NCBI RefSeq assembly: GCF_900113055.1 | Contig: NZ_FONZ01000002.1 | Coordinates: 124,001 to 188,000, forward strand | DNA from: Flavimobilis marinus | GTDB lineage: Bacteria; Actinomycetota; Actinomycetes; Actinomycetales; Cellulomonadaceae | DNA length: 64,000 nt | Direction of reading: 5' to 3' | Shown: one piece after another, positions 48,297 through 57,101 of the stretch | How positions within the stretch are numbered: the first letter of the stretch is position 1 | Layout of the letters: every line of letters begins with the position of its first letter | Translations under genes and position numbers: made by a program | The notes under the pieces: model-generated | What the model saw: the letters and a program-made list of their open reading frames with translations, nothing else | What the model was told of the DNA's origin: nothing | Database searches by the model: none

Positions 48297-50117
48297 CTAC
48301 TCGCGTGCTCCGACCGCAGCGATCGGCGGGCGCCGGGTCGCCGCCAGAGCGGCGCAGGCACTGGCCGTGGCCACCAGCAGGAAGGTTGCGGGCACGGTCA
48401 GCCCGACGATCTGCCACGGGATCACCAGTGCTCCGGCGACGCGGCTGATGCCGATCAGGTTGGCCAGGGCTGCCAGCCAGCCCAGCATGATGCCGGTCGC
48501 GGAGACGATGAGTGCCTCGAGCACGGCGCTGACGACCACCTGGCCGCGGCTGAGTCCGGTCACGCGAGCGACGGCGAGCTCGCGGCGGCGCTCGCCGGTG
48601 GCGATGGCAATCGCACTGACCGCGCCGATCGCGGCGTAGAGGGCGGCCATGCCGAGGACCGCCTGCAGCACACCGGCGTCCAGGGTGTCCTGTGCGCTGT
48701 CGTGGTGCGCGAGCCAGTCGCCGAGGGGCAGCACCGGTGGGGGCAAGGTGGCAGCCACGGCGGCCGGGTCCGCTCCGGGCTCGAGTCGGACGACGGACCG
48801 CGCCGCGCCGAGCGCGGCGCTCGGGACGAGGTCGTGCGGCAACAGGTACTGCGGCCCGCCGTCGAGGGGCGGCGGGAGGACGGCCACCACGCGGGTGACG
48901 AGGTCGTGGCCCGCGACGCGCAGCTGCACGGTCTCGCCGAGGTCTCCGCCTGCCGCGACGACCGTGCGCCCACGGAGGTCGTCGTACGAGCCAGCCAGCA
49001 GGGGCGTCCGGTGGGCGTACGGATAGGCGTCCGGGTCGATGGCGAGCGCCGGCACCTCATCGGTGGTCGTGCCCGCGTCGCCGCCATAGTGCGTCGCTGT
49101 GGTGGCGCTGATCGTCAGGGTGTACTCCGTCGACGCGAGGGCGACGCCCGGCGTGCTCGCGGAGACGGGCCCGGCTGCGACCAGATCCGCGCGCAGGTCG
49201 TCGACGAGCCGGTTCCGCGCGCCGGCAGACAGACTGGCGAAGGTCCCCGCGAGCCCGGTCGCGAGGGCGACCAACACCACGACGGGCGCAGCGATCGACG
49301 CGCTGCGTCGGCGGGCCTCCCGCAAGTTCGCCCGGGTGAGACGGCCGACGACGGATCGGCTCGCGGCGATGCTCACGAGCAGGGCCAGCGGGGCCACGAG
49401 TGCCGGGCCCAGCGCGGCCAGACCCAGCGTGAGCGCGACCGTGGCGGAGATGGACAGGGGGATCGCTGCTTCGGGGTGCTCCACGGCGGTCGCGACCGTC
49501 GTCAGGACGATCGCGACCGCGCTCAGCAGGAGGCCGGCCAGCCAGCGACCGACCGTCATGCCGCGCGCCGCGGCGCCGGTCTCTCGCAGCGCCTCCAGCG
49601 GGCGAACCCGAGCAGCCCGCCTCGAGGCGGCCAGGACGCCGGCCGTGGCGACGCCGAGGCCGAGGCCGATCGATGCCCAGAGCACCCAGCCGCGCCAGGG
49701 TGCGGAGAACGTGATGGGGAGGAGGCCGAGGTCGGCGAGCAGAGCCGTCTGTGTCAGCTGCGCAACCCGGCCGGCCGGGACCCCGAGCACGGTGCCGAGG
49801 GCGCCGAGCACCCACGCCTCGGCGAGCAGCAGGCGCCGCAGCTGAACAGGGCTGCCGCCGATCAGGCGCAGGAGCGCCAGGTCACGGTGACGCTGCGCGA
49901 TCGTGAAGGCGAAGGTCTCGCTGACGACGAAGACGGCCAGGAATGCCGACACCCCCAACGTCAGGCCCAGCACCGCGATCGCCTCGCCGTAGCGGCCGGC
50001 CGCGGCGACGATCAGCAGCGACGACTGGACGATCGCGACGCCGAGCACGACCGCGAGGATGGCTCCGGTGAACAGCGGCCAGCGTTCCCGGTAGGTGGCG
50101 AGCGCGAGCGTGAGCAT
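48297..50117 (-). CDS. FtsX-like ABC transporter permease
   Basis: 606 residues. Two FtsX-type blocks of three to four helices (about 15-170 and 470-590) around further helices and an extracytoplasmic region (about 290-460), the type III/MacB-like permease layout. Signature pieces are AQRHRDLALLRLIGGSPVQLRRL and GERRRELAVARVTGLSRGQV, which precede membrane helices and contact the ATPase. The ATG overlaps the stop of the ATPase gene (ATGA). Likely mechanotransmission or export of peptides or lipids rather than import; substrate unknown. Confidence 0.88.
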   Translation of the reverse strand: MLTLALATYRERWPLFTGAILAVVLGVAIVQSSLLIVAAAGRYGEAIAVLGLTLGVSAFLAVFVVSETFAFTIAQRHRDLALLRLIGGSPVQLRRLLLAEAWVLGALGTVLGVPAGRVAQLTQTALLADLGLLPITFSAPWRGWVLWASIGLGLGVATAGVLAASRRAARVRPLEALRETGAAARGMTVGRWLAGLLLSAVAIVLTTVATAVEHPEAAIPLSISATVALTLGLAALGPALVAPLALLVSIAASRSVVGRLTRANLREARRRSASIAAPVVVLVALATGLAGTFASLSAGARNRLVDDLRADLVAAGPVSASTPGVALASTEYTLTISATTATHYGGDAGTTTDEVPALAIDPDAYPYAHRTPLLAGSYDDLRGRTVVAAGGDLGETVQLRVAGHDLVTRVVAVLPPPLDGGPQYLLPHDLVPSAALGAARSVVRLEPGADPAAVAATLPPPVLPLGDWLAHHDSAQDTLDAGVLQAVLGMAALYAAIGAVSAIAIATGERRRELAVARVTGLSRGQVVVSAVLEALIVSATGIMLGWLAALANLIGISRVAGALVIPWQIVGLTVPATFLLVATASACAALAATRRPPIAAVGARE

Positions 50118-50863
50118 CAGGCTTCCAGGGCGGCGAGCCGGTCCGCGACCAGGTGGACGGTGGGCCGGGTCAGCCTGTCCACGACGCGCCCGTCGCTGAG
50201 GAAGACGACGGAGTCGGCGCTGGCGGCGACGGCGGGGTCGTGGGTCACCATGATGAGGGTCTGCCGGGTGGAGTCGACCATCGACCGCAGGAGTGCGAGC
50301 ACGCCGCGCGCAGCGCGAGAGTCGAGCGCACCCGTGGGCTCGTCGGCGAAGAGCACCGCGGGCCTCGTCACCATGGCTCGGGCGATGGCGACGCGCTGCT
50401 GCTGCCCGCCGGACAGCTCCCGCGGCCGGTGCCGGAGGCGATCACCGAGCCCGAGCGCGACGAGGGCCCGCCGGACGTCGGACATGGATACCTTGTGGCC
50501 GGCGAGGCGCAGCGGCAGCGCCACGTTCTGCTCCGCGGTCAGCGCGCCGAGGAGGTTGAAGTTCTGGAACACGAAGCCGATGTCCTGGCGCCGCATCAGG
50601 GTGAGCTCACGCTCGGTGGCGCCCGTCAGGTCGCGGTCGCCGTGCAGCACGCGACCGCTCGTAGGGCGCTCGAGACCGGCGGCCGTGTGCAGCAGGGTCG
50701 ACTTGCCGGAACCCGACGGCCCCATGACGGCGGTCCAGCTGCCGCGGTCGAAGCGCAGGTTGACCCCGTCCAGCGCACGGACACGCGCCTGCCTGCTCCC
50801 GTACTCCCGCACGAGATCGTGTAACTCGACGGCTGTGCTCGTCAGCGTCTGTCCTTGGCTCAT
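50117..50863 (-). CDS. ABC transporter ATP-binding protein, LolD/MacB type
   Basis: 248 residues with Walker [12 protein letters not shown] (about 48-58), the Q-loop in FVFQNFNLL, signature LSGGQQQRVAIARAM (about 149-163), Walker B VLFADEPTGALDS (the GALDS form of this subfamily) and H-loop MVTHDP. It forms a two-gene unit with the FtsX-like permease. TAGGTT at 50871-50876 on the minus strand ends 7 nt before the ATG, suggesting another leaderless or near-leaderless transcript. Confidence 0.93.
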   Translation of the reverse strand: MSQGQTLTSTAVELHDLVREYGSRQARVRALDGVNLRFDRGSWTAVMGPSGSGKSTLLHTAAGLERPTSGRVLHGDRDLTGATERELTLMRRQDIGFVFQNFNLLGALTAEQNVALPLRLAGHKVSMSDVRRALVALGLGDRLRHRPRELSGGQQQRVAIARAMVTRPAVLFADEPTGALDSRAARGVLALLRSMVDSTRQTLIMVTHDPAVAASADSVVFLSDGRVVDRLTRPTVHLVADRLAALEA

Positions 50864-50928
50864 GCTGGAGAACCTACGGAGGTGCGGGGTGCGCGCACGT
50901 CACCCCAGGGTGGGCATTCTCGCGTGGC

Positions 50929-51669
50929 TCAGGTGGGGGAGGGCGTGCCGGATCCGCCGGCCGGGCCGACGCCGAGCGCGGCCAGCAGCTCGTCCCGGAG
51001 CGTCGGGCGCGCCGGCCGCACGGGGTGCGCGGCGACGATGCGGCCGCCGTCGAGGACGACGATCGTGTCCGCCAGGGCGATCGCCTCGTCGACGTCGTGG
51101 GTGACCAGCAGGATCGTGCGCCGATGGTGCGTCTGGAGGCGGCGGACGAGCGCGTGCATCGTCAGCCGGGTCAGCGCGTCCAGGCCGGCGAAGGGCTCGT
51201 CGAGGAGGAGGAGGTCGGGCTGGCGCACGAGGGCCCGCGCGAGGGCGACCCGCTGGGCCTGGCCTCCCGAGAGCGTGAGCGGCCAGTCGTCGGCACGCGC
51301 AGCGAGGTCGACCTCGCGCAGCAGGTCGACGGCGGCGGACCTCCGCTCGCCAGGCGTGGCTGCCGTGCCCTCGAGCGCGAGGGCCACGTTGCGCCAGACC
51401 GACAACCACGGCATCAGTCGCGGCTCCTGGAAGGCCACGGCGACGGACCCCCGCTCGAGCTGCTCGCTCGCCTCCGGCCTCACCAGCCCGGCGAGCACCC
51501 GCACGAGGGTCGACTTGCCGGTTCCGCTCCGGCCGAGCATCGCCACGACCTCGCCCGGGGCCAGGTCGAGATCGAGACGGTCGAGGACGACACGTTCCCC
51601 ATAGCGCTTCGTGACACCGCGGACGCGGACGTGACCACCCGTGTGCGTCGGGCGCGGCGGGACAGTCAA
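50929..51669 (-). CDS. ABC transporter ATP-binding protein (SsuB/TauB/ThiZ-like)
   Basis: 246 residues: Walker A GRSGTGKSTLVRV (about 46-58), Q-loop AFQEPRLMPWLSVWRNVAL, signature LSGGQAQRVALARAL (about 130-144), Walker B LLLLDEPFAGLDALTR and H-loop VTHDVDEAI. These are features of importers of the nitrate/sulfonate/taurine class. The TTG start overlaps the stop of the binding-protein gene by 4 bp. As last gene of the TPP-riboswitch operon it most likely energises uptake of a thiamine precursor; the substrate is inferred from context. Confidence 0.9.
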   Translation of the reverse strand: MTVPPRPTHTGGHVRVRGVTKRYGERVVLDRLDLDLAPGEVVAMLGRSGTGKSTLVRVLAGLVRPEASEQLERGSVAVAFQEPRLMPWLSVWRNVALALEGTAATPGERRSAAVDLLREVDLAARADDWPLTLSGGQAQRVALARALVRQPDLLLLDEPFAGLDALTRLTMHALVRRLQTHHRRTILLVTHDVDEAIALADTIVVLDGGRIVAAHPVRPARPTLRDELLAALGVGPAGGSGTPSPT

Positions 51670-52637
51670 GGCAGGTCCCGGACGTCCACCACTGCCTGGC
51701 TGACGTCCGTCGTCGTGGTGGTCATGCCGTGGGCCTGGTAGAACTGCGCGACGGCGGCGAGCTCCTCGGCGAAGGCGTCGTCCGCGGGCACGATCCGGGG
51801 TGGTCTCTTGGCGGCGATCGCCGCGGCCACCTCGGGCGCGGCTCCGGCGTCGCGGTAGGCCGCCTCGAGCTCCGTGGGTGACGCCACGACGGCCTCGGCC
51901 TGTGCCTCGAGCGCCCGGTAGAGCGCGCGCACCAGATCGGGGTGCGCGGTGACGAGGCTTCGGCTGACGACGTGCACCGTCGGGTTGGTCGCTCCGATGT
52001 CCCGTGCGAGCGCGACGAGCGTGGCTCCGGGGAGGCGCTCGGCGGAGACCAGGTACTGGTCCCAGGTCGCCCAGGCGTCCACCTGTCCGCCGACGAACGC
52101 GGTCGCAGCGTCGGGTGGACTTAGGTAGACCGGCTCGACGTCGTCGATGTCCATCCCGGCCTGGGCCAGTGCGACCCGCAGCAGGTAGTCACCGGTGCCC
52201 CCCTCGTTGACGGCCACAGTGTGTCCCGCGAGGTCCGAGACGGACGCGATGCCGGTGCGGGCGCCAGCCACGATGCCCTGCGTGTCGTTGTCGTTGGCCT
52301 CGACGGCGAAGACGACCAGGTCGGGGTTGCCCTGCAGGGCCGGGATCAACGCCGTCGCGCTTCCGGTCGTCACGTCGATCTGCCCCGCCGCCATCGCCTG
52401 CGCCGCTGGGGCGAACGCGGGGAAGGTCGCCGGCAGCTGGAGGCTCCCCCCGCTCCGCGCCACCTCGTTCGCCAGCGCACCGCCGCGGGTGGCGAGCGTG
52501 AGCGTGTTCTGGGTGGTGAGCGGACCCACACGCAGCTCGGCGGCAGAGTTGCCAGGAGCGGGCGTGGGCTCGGAGCACGCTGCCAGGACGGCAAGGGCGG
52601 CGGCGAGGAGCGCCAGGGGGCGGACGGTGGTGCGCAT
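51666..52637 (-). CDS. ABC importer substrate-binding lipoprotein (NMT1/SsuA-like, ThiY-type role)
   Basis: 323 residues. Signal peptide MRTTVRPLALLAAALAVLAA followed by the lipobox LAAC, so it is anchored outside the membrane. The mature part has the periplasmic-binding fold of NMT1/SsuA proteins (AAQAMAAGQIDVTTGSATAL, VAVNEGGTGDYLLRVAL, AFVGGQVDAWATWDQYL). Sulfonates are the family default, but the operon (thiM-thiE-thiD-tenA) makes a pyrimidine or related thiamine precursor more likely. Gap to the permease gene is 2 bp. Confidence 0.88.
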   Translation of the reverse strand: MRTTVRPLALLAAALAVLAACSEPTPAPGNSAAELRVGPLTTQNTLTLATRGGALANEVARSGGSLQLPATFPAFAPAAQAMAAGQIDVTTGSATALIPALQGNPDLVVFAVEANDNDTQGIVAGARTGIASVSDLAGHTVAVNEGGTGDYLLRVALAQAGMDIDDVEPVYLSPPDAATAFVGGQVDAWATWDQYLVSAERLPGATLVALARDIGATNPTVHVVSRSLVTAHPDLVRALYRALEAQAEAVVASPTELEAAYRDAGAAPEVAAAIAAKRPPRIVPADDAFAEELAAVAQFYQAHGMTTTTTDVSQAVVDVRDLP

Positions 52638-52639
52638 GG

Positions 52640-53422
52640 TCAGAGCCTCTCGGTGGTGAGCGGGGACGGGGCGGCACGCCATCGCAGCAGCCGGCGCTCC
52701 GCGACGCGCACGACGGCGTCGGTCACCAGGCCGAGGACGGCGTAGACGGCGACGCAGACGAGCATGATGTCGGTGCGCACGTACGTGCGCGCCGTGGTGA
52801 GCAGGTGTCCGATCCCCGAGGAGGCGTTGGCGGTCTCCGCGACGATCACGGCGATCCACGCGAGCCCGAGCGCGTAGCGCAGACCGACGAGGATCGGAGC
52901 GACCGCGCCGGGAAGCAGGATGCGCGCCGCGCGCTGCCGTGCGCTCAGCCCGTAGACCGCGCCGACCTCGAGGAGCCGGGGGTCGACGGCGCGCACCCCG
53001 CCGAACGTGTTGAGGTACATCGGGACCACGGTGGCGATCACGACCAGCGCGACCTTCGGGGCTTCCCCGAGGCCCAGCCAGAGGACGAGCACCGGGGTCA
53101 GCGCCGTGAAGGGCACGGTGCGGAGCATCTGCACGGGGGCGTCGACCAGGTCCTCACCGAGCCGCCAGAGTCCGGCGCACAGCCCGAGGAGCACGCCGAG
53201 CACGAGGCCGATCGCTGACCCCACGAGCACGCGGCCCAGGCTCACGGCCAGCGCCTGCGGGAGCGTGCCGTCGGCGACCATCCCCGCGGCCGTGCCGACC
53301 AGGCTCACAGGTCCGGGGAGCACGGTGGCTTCGACGGCCCCCACGGAGCTCGCGACCTGCCACGCCGCGACGAGCCCGACCGTGCTCGCCCAACGGCGCG
53401 CGCGGACGCTCACACCGGCCAT
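52640..53422 (-). CDS. ABC importer permease (ThiX/SsuC-like)
   Basis: 260 residues with about six helices and the inner-membrane permease signature EVGAVYGLSARQRAARILLPGAVAPIL in pieces (about 165-190), the coupling loop for the ATPase. It starts with an ATG (MAGVSVRARRW) inside the last codons of tenA; a GTG three codons later is an alternative. Part of the permease, lipoprotein and ATPase trio. Confidence 0.9.
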   Translation of the reverse strand: MAGVSVRARRWASTVGLVAAWQVASSVGAVEATVLPGPVSLVGTAAGMVADGTLPQALAVSLGRVLVGSAIGLVLGVLLGLCAGLWRLGEDLVDAPVQMLRTVPFTALTPVLVLWLGLGEAPKVALVVIATVVPMYLNTFGGVRAVDPRLLEVGAVYGLSARQRAARILLPGAVAPILVGLRYALGLAWIAVIVAETANASSGIGHLLTTARTYVRTDIMLVCVAVYAVLGLVTDAVVRVAERRLLRWRAAPSPLTTERL

Positions 53423-54126
53423 GTCTCGTGACGGTAGGCAGCGTCCCAGAACATCCACTCGTAGCGGCTCGCCTGCGCGAAGGCCGCGTGCATGCGCTCG
53501 ACCGTCCCGGCGTCCGCGCAGTGCGCCACCCGGTCCGCGACCCGCCGGGCCGTTCGCGTGGCAGCGGTGAACGCGGGGTCGCCGTAGGTCGAGATCCAGT
53601 CGCCATAGGGGTGGTTCGCGAGGTCGTCGACGCTCGCCCGCAGCCGCCGGCCGACGTCGTCGTAGATCCAGAAGCACGGCAGCACGGCGGCGACAAGCTC
53701 GGCGTACGAGCCGCGAGCGCTCACGGCGAGCAGGTAGGAGGTGTAGGCGGTGGTGGTCGGCGACCTCGACGCCACGGCAAGCCCGTCGATGTGCGTGGCG
53801 TGCAACGAGCGTTCCTCGCGCACCGCTCCCTCGGCGCTGCCCGACCAGAAGATCACGTCCTCGGCGTCCACGGCGCGCTGGGCGCAGCTGGCCAGGGCCC
53901 GACCGTAGTCGACGAGGTAGAGCGCGTCTTGGCGCATGTACTCCACGAACGTCTCGCGAGCGAGCGAGCCGTCAGCGAGGCCCGTCAAGAACGGGTGCAC
54001 GTCGATCGCGCGGCGGATCTCGGCGGTCCGGCGCCACGCCGTCTGCGAGAACGTCGGGGTGGACGGGTCGTCGTTCGGGGCGTCGACTGCGGAGGCGGGG
54101 GAGAGGACTGGCGTGGGGGAGGGCAT
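53410..54126 (-). CDS. tenA: TenA-family aminopyrimidine aminohydrolase (thiaminase II family)
   Basis: 238 residues. Family residues are visible: YMRQDALYLVDYGRALA (about 63-79), the nucleophilic cysteine in AVLPCFWIYDDVG (about 149), the tyrosine in PYGDWISTYGDP and the glutamate in ASRYEWMFWDAAY (about 223). The cysteine places it in the TenA_C branch, which in Bacillus converts aminomethylpyrimidine breakdown products to HMP. A proline/serine-rich stretch of about 28 residues precedes the domain. The 65-bp gap to thiD holds no riboswitch. Confidence 0.9.
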   Translation of the reverse strand: MPSPTPVLSPASAVDAPNDDPSTPTFSQTAWRRTAEIRRAIDVHPFLTGLADGSLARETFVEYMRQDALYLVDYGRALASCAQRAVDAEDVIFWSGSAEGAVREERSLHATHIDGLAVASRSPTTTAYTSYLLAVSARGSYAELVAAVLPCFWIYDDVGRRLRASVDDLANHPYGDWISTYGDPAFTAATRTARRVADRVAHCADAGTVERMHAAFAQASRYEWMFWDAAYRHETWPV

Positions 54127-54191
54127 GGCGAGGAGTCCGTTCGTCGGTGCTGCTGCTGGCGAAGGTCAGGTGCGGGGCGCTGGGCCGGTGC

Positions 54192-55016
54192 CTAGCGGGT
54201 GGCGACGGGCTGGTCCCACCAGCGATGGAAGTGGTGCACGGGCCCGGGGCCGTGGCCGATCTCGAGGGTGTCGGCGCCCTCCAGAGCGGCGGAGAGCCAG
54301 GTCTTGGCCTCGCGCGCAGCGCTCAGCGGCGATCCCGAGCGGGGGAGGAGGGCGGCGATCGCGGACGACAACGAGCATCCGGTGCCGTGGGTGTTGGCCG
54401 TCGGGACGCGACGTGCTCCGAGCAGGTGCTCGCCGTCGTCGTCGATCCAGACGTCGGTGGCGTCGTGCCCGGTCAGGTGGCCGCCCTTGGCCAGCACCGC
54501 CTGCGCGCCTCGGGCCCGCAGCGCGCGGGCCTGGCGGAGCAGGTCCTCGGTGCTCGTCGCCGCACCCTCACCGAGCAGCACCGCGGCCTCGGGGATGTTG
54601 GGGGTCACGACGCGCGCGTGGGGGAGGAGGTCGCCGATGGCCTGCTCGGCCTCCTCCGCCAGGAGGCGGGCCCCGCTCGTGGAGACCATCACGGGGTCGA
54701 GCACCACGGGCGCGAGGCCGGGGTGGTCCCCGAGGAAGCCGGCCACCGCACGCACCGTCGCCGCGTCCCCGAGCATGCCGATCTTGATGGCGTCCACGCG
54801 CACGTCGGCCACCAGGGTGTCGAGCTGCTGCCGGACGAACGCCGGCGGGACGGCGTGGATGCCGGTGACCCCCAGGGTCGACTGCGCGGTCAGGGCGGTG
54901 ATCACGGTCGTGCCATAGGCGCCCAGCGCAGAGAACGTCTTGAGGTCGGCCTGGATCCCGGCGCCGCCCGAGGGGTCGGAGCCCGCGATGCTGAGCACGA
55001 CCGGCGGCCGGCTCAT
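54192..55016 (-). CDS. thiD: hydroxymethylpyrimidine/phosphomethylpyrimidine kinase
   Basis: Phosphorylates HMP twice to HMP-PP. 274 residues with [20 protein letters not shown] (about 9-28), [11 protein letters not shown] region, [14 protein letters not shown] (about 111-124), KGGHL and the anion-hole [14 protein letters not shown] (about 214-227). Coupled to thiE by an ATGA overlap. Confidence 0.95.
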   Translation of the reverse strand: MSRPPVVLSIAGSDPSGGAGIQADLKTFSALGAYGTTVITALTAQSTLGVTGIHAVPPAFVRQQLDTLVADVRVDAIKIGMLGDAATVRAVAGFLGDHPGLAPVVLDPVMVSTSGARLLAEEAEQAIGDLLPHARVVTPNIPEAAVLLGEGAATSTEDLLRQARALRARGAQAVLAKGGHLTGHDATDVWIDDDGEHLLGARRVPTANTHGTGCSLSSAIAALLPRSGSPLSAAREAKTWLSAALEGADTLEIGHGPGPVHHFHRWWDQPVATR

Positions 55017-55681
55017 GACGCGCGGGCCCACGAGGTGCGCAGGGCTGAGGTCGCTGCCGCGACGTCGCTCTGGCCGCAGATCGCGCTGACGACCGCGATC
55101 CCCGCCACCCCGGTCGGCCGCACGAGTGCCGCACGTCCCGCCGAGATGCCACCGATCGCGACGCACGGAAGCGCGCTGAGCGCACTGAGCTCGCGCAGCA
55201 GCGGCAGTCCCCCGGGTGCGCGGTGGTCGGGCTTGGTGGGCGTCGCCCAGACGGGGCCGACGCCCAGGTAGTCCACGGTCCCCACCGGCAGCGCCATGGC
55301 GTGCCTGACCTCGGCGGCATCGTGCACCGTCAGCCCGAGGTAGGCGTCGTCGCCCAGCAGAGCGCGGGCCTGCGGGGCTGGCATGTCGCCCTGGCCGATG
55401 TGCGCGCCGTGGGCGCTGATCTCCTGGACGAGGTGGACGCGGTCGTTGATGAGCAGCGGGACGCCGGTGCCGTCGAGGGCGGCACGCACCTGCACCCCGA
55501 GCCGGACGAGCTCCGCGTCGCTCGCGCTGGGGTCGCGCAGCTGCACCGCCGTGACGCCGGCCCGGACAGCGGCGCCGACGGTTGCGGCGAGTCCCGCTCG
55601 AGCGCAGAGGGCGGTGTCGGTCACGAGGTAGAGCGTGAGGTCGAGCGGATGGCGCGACGGTCGGCAGCCCGCGCCGGTCAC
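55013..55681 (-). CDS. thiE: thiamine-phosphate synthase
   Basis: Joins HMP-PP and thiazole phosphate to thiamine phosphate. 222 residues, (beta/alpha)8 barrel, with [24 protein letters not shown] (most relatives have QLREK; here RDPS), [35 protein letters not shown] (about 141-156) and VAIGGIS. GTG start overlapping the thiM stop (GTGA). Confidence 0.94.
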   Translation of the reverse strand: MTGAGCRPSRHPLDLTLYLVTDTALCARAGLAATVGAAVRAGVTAVQLRDPSASDAELVRLGVQVRAALDGTGVPLLINDRVHLVQEISAHGAHIGQGDMPAPQARALLGDDAYLGLTVHDAAEVRHAMALPVGTVDYLGVGPVWATPTKPDHRAPGGLPLLRELSALSALPCVAIGGISAGRAALVRPTGVAGIAVVSAICGQSDVAAATSALRTSWARAS

Positions 55682-56553
55682 CGCTGCGCCTCGAGGCGCA
55701 CCTGGTCGGACGCCGACGTGGGCGTCAGGGCCGCGAGGTCGTCGAGCAGCGCGACGGCGAAGCTCCCGGGGCCCGTGCTGCGTGCGGCAGCGTGCTCTGC
55801 GGCGACCGTGAGCGTCGCGGTCGCCGCCGTGGCGGCGAGCAGCGGGTCGGGCGTCACCGCGCTGAACGCGGCCATGAGCGCGCCCAGCGCGCAACCACCG
55901 CCCGTGATGCGGGTGAGCAGCGGGGTGCCGTTCGCGAGGCGGAGCGCGCGGGCGCCGTCGGTCAGGAAGTCCGTCGCGCCGCTGACCGCGACGACGGCCG
56001 CGTGCTCGCGGGCGAGCGCGTCGGCCGCGGGTATCGCGGTCGCGACGTCGTCGACGCTCTCGGGCCCTCGGCCACCTGCGCCGCCCCGCAGCGCGAGGAC
56101 CTCGGACGCGTTCCCGCGCACGATCGTCGGCCGGTGGCGCGCGAGCAGGTCTAGCGCGGTGCGCGTGCGCCACACCAGGCCGCCGACGCCGACGGGGTCC
56201 AAGACCCACGGCGTGCCCGCCCGCTCGGCCGCCGCGACGGCGTGAGCCGTGGCTGCTGTCGTCGACTCCTGCGGCGTGCCGAGGTTGATGAGGAGCGCGT
56301 CGGCCCGACGAGCCGAGGGGCCGGCCTCCTCGACGTTGTCGACCATGGTGGGCTGGGCGCCGACGGCGAGCAGGACGTTCGCGGTCCAGTGCGCCACGAC
56401 ATGGTTCGTCAGGCAGTGGACGAGCGGCGCGTGCGCGCGGAGGTCCGCGAGCGCGCGCCCGACGGCGGCGGGCGAGACCGGCGGAGCGGTTGCCCGCGTG
56501 GCAGGCGCGCCGGCGCAGGCAGGGGAGACAGGGGTGGCGGACGGCGTGGGCAT
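55678..56553 (-). CDS. thiM: hydroxyethylthiazole kinase
   Basis: Phosphorylates the thiazole moiety for salvage. 291 residues, with PLVHCLTNHVVAHWTANVLL (about 43-62), PTMVDNVEEAG, LLINLGT, WVLDPVGVGG and the ribokinase-like end RITGGGCALGALMAAF (about 219-234). A Pro/Ala-rich leader of about 30 residues precedes the fold. First gene after the TPP riboswitch; the ATG is 11 nt beyond the aptamer. Confidence 0.95.
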   Translation of the reverse strand: MPTPSATPVSPACAGAPATRATAPPVSPAAVGRALADLRAHAPLVHCLTNHVVAHWTANVLLAVGAQPTMVDNVEEAGPSARRADALLINLGTPQESTTAATAHAVAAAERAGTPWVLDPVGVGGLVWRTRTALDLLARHRPTIVRGNASEVLALRGGAGGRGPESVDDVATAIPAADALAREHAAVVAVSGATDFLTDGARALRLANGTPLLTRITGGGCALGALMAAFSAVTPDPLLAATAATATLTVAAEHAAARSTGPGSFAVALLDDLAALTPTSASDQVRLEAQR

Positions 56554-56563
56554 GCCTCGACGT

Positions 56564-56640
56564 TCCCTTCGCTAGTACGAACTAGATCAGGTTCAACGGG
56601 TGTGATCTCAGCCATGTCGATCCACGGCACCCCGCGTCAG
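56564..56640 (-). promoter_or_regulatory. TPP riboswitch (thi box)
   Basis: On the minus strand the leader reads GCGGGGTGCC, then GGCTGAGATCACACC, CGTTGAACCTGATCTAGTTC and GCGAAGGGA: the pyrimidine-sensing GCTGAGA block, the pyrophosphate-sensing ACCTGAT block and the conserved closing helix. The terminal AAGGGA may double as ribosome binding site for thiM, which fits translational control. Confidence 0.96.
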
Positions 56641-56646
56641 AGCGCC

Positions 56647-56677
56647 ACCCTACGCCAGGCGCAGGGCGGTCGTGCAA
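56647..56677 (-). promoter_or_regulatory. thi operon promoter
   Basis: Minus strand TTGCAC (56672-56677) and TAGGGT (56647-56652) with a 19-bp spacer. The predicted transcript starts at about 56640, right at the edge of the TPP aptamer. Confidence 0.5.
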
Positions 56678-56712
56678 GCTGGGCGCGTCGGGCCCGGCGT
56701 GCGCTGGGCGAG

Positions 56713-57006
56713 CTACCCGGACGGTCGCGTGGCCCGGCCGTCGAGCCAGAGCGTGTCGGAGGCGTCGCAGTGCGCTCCGTCGGTGCCGACGTGCTTCGCG
56801 TCGATCTGCGGTCCGTTCTTGATGACGTGGACGATCGCCATCCCGTGCCCGCGGCCGAGGTCGTAGTCAGCCTTGAGCCACGCGAGGATGGTCCCTGCCT
56901 TCACGTCGGGCTGGTCGAAGCCCTGGGCGCGTGCGCGCTCGACGAGCTCGCGGGGCGTCAGACCGGTCTTGTTCTCGACGGCGTCGAGGTAAGCCTGGAA
57001 CGACAT
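56713..57006 (-). CDS. DUF4287 domain protein
   Basis: 97 residues: MSFQAYLDAVENKTGLTPRE, then VKAGTILAWLKADYDLGRGHGMAIVHV, the PF14117 signature in pieces; the C-terminal third (ThrAspGlyAlaHis region) is not conserved. Function unknown; small cytosolic proteins of this group occur in many soil bacteria. AAGGAG lies 5 nt before the ATG. Ends 60 bp before the thi promoter region and is transcribed toward it. Confidence 0.85.
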   Translation of the reverse strand: MSFQAYLDAVENKTGLTPRELVERARAQGFDQPDVKAGTILAWLKADYDLGRGHGMAIVHVIKNGPQIDAKHVGTDGAHCDASDTLWLDGRATRPSG

Positions 57007-57101
57007 GGTTCTCCTTCCGCCGGGTGGTGCAGCCCAGGGTGCGGCGTCCCGCGTGCGGTGTCGAGACCCGACGAGACCTCGTCCGTCATCGCGCCCCCTC
57101 G

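Noticed and set aside
54127-54191. Second riboswitch in the gap between thiD and tenA
   Set aside because: The 65 bp contain none of the TPP blocks (GCTGAGA, ACCTGAT) and no strong hairpin.
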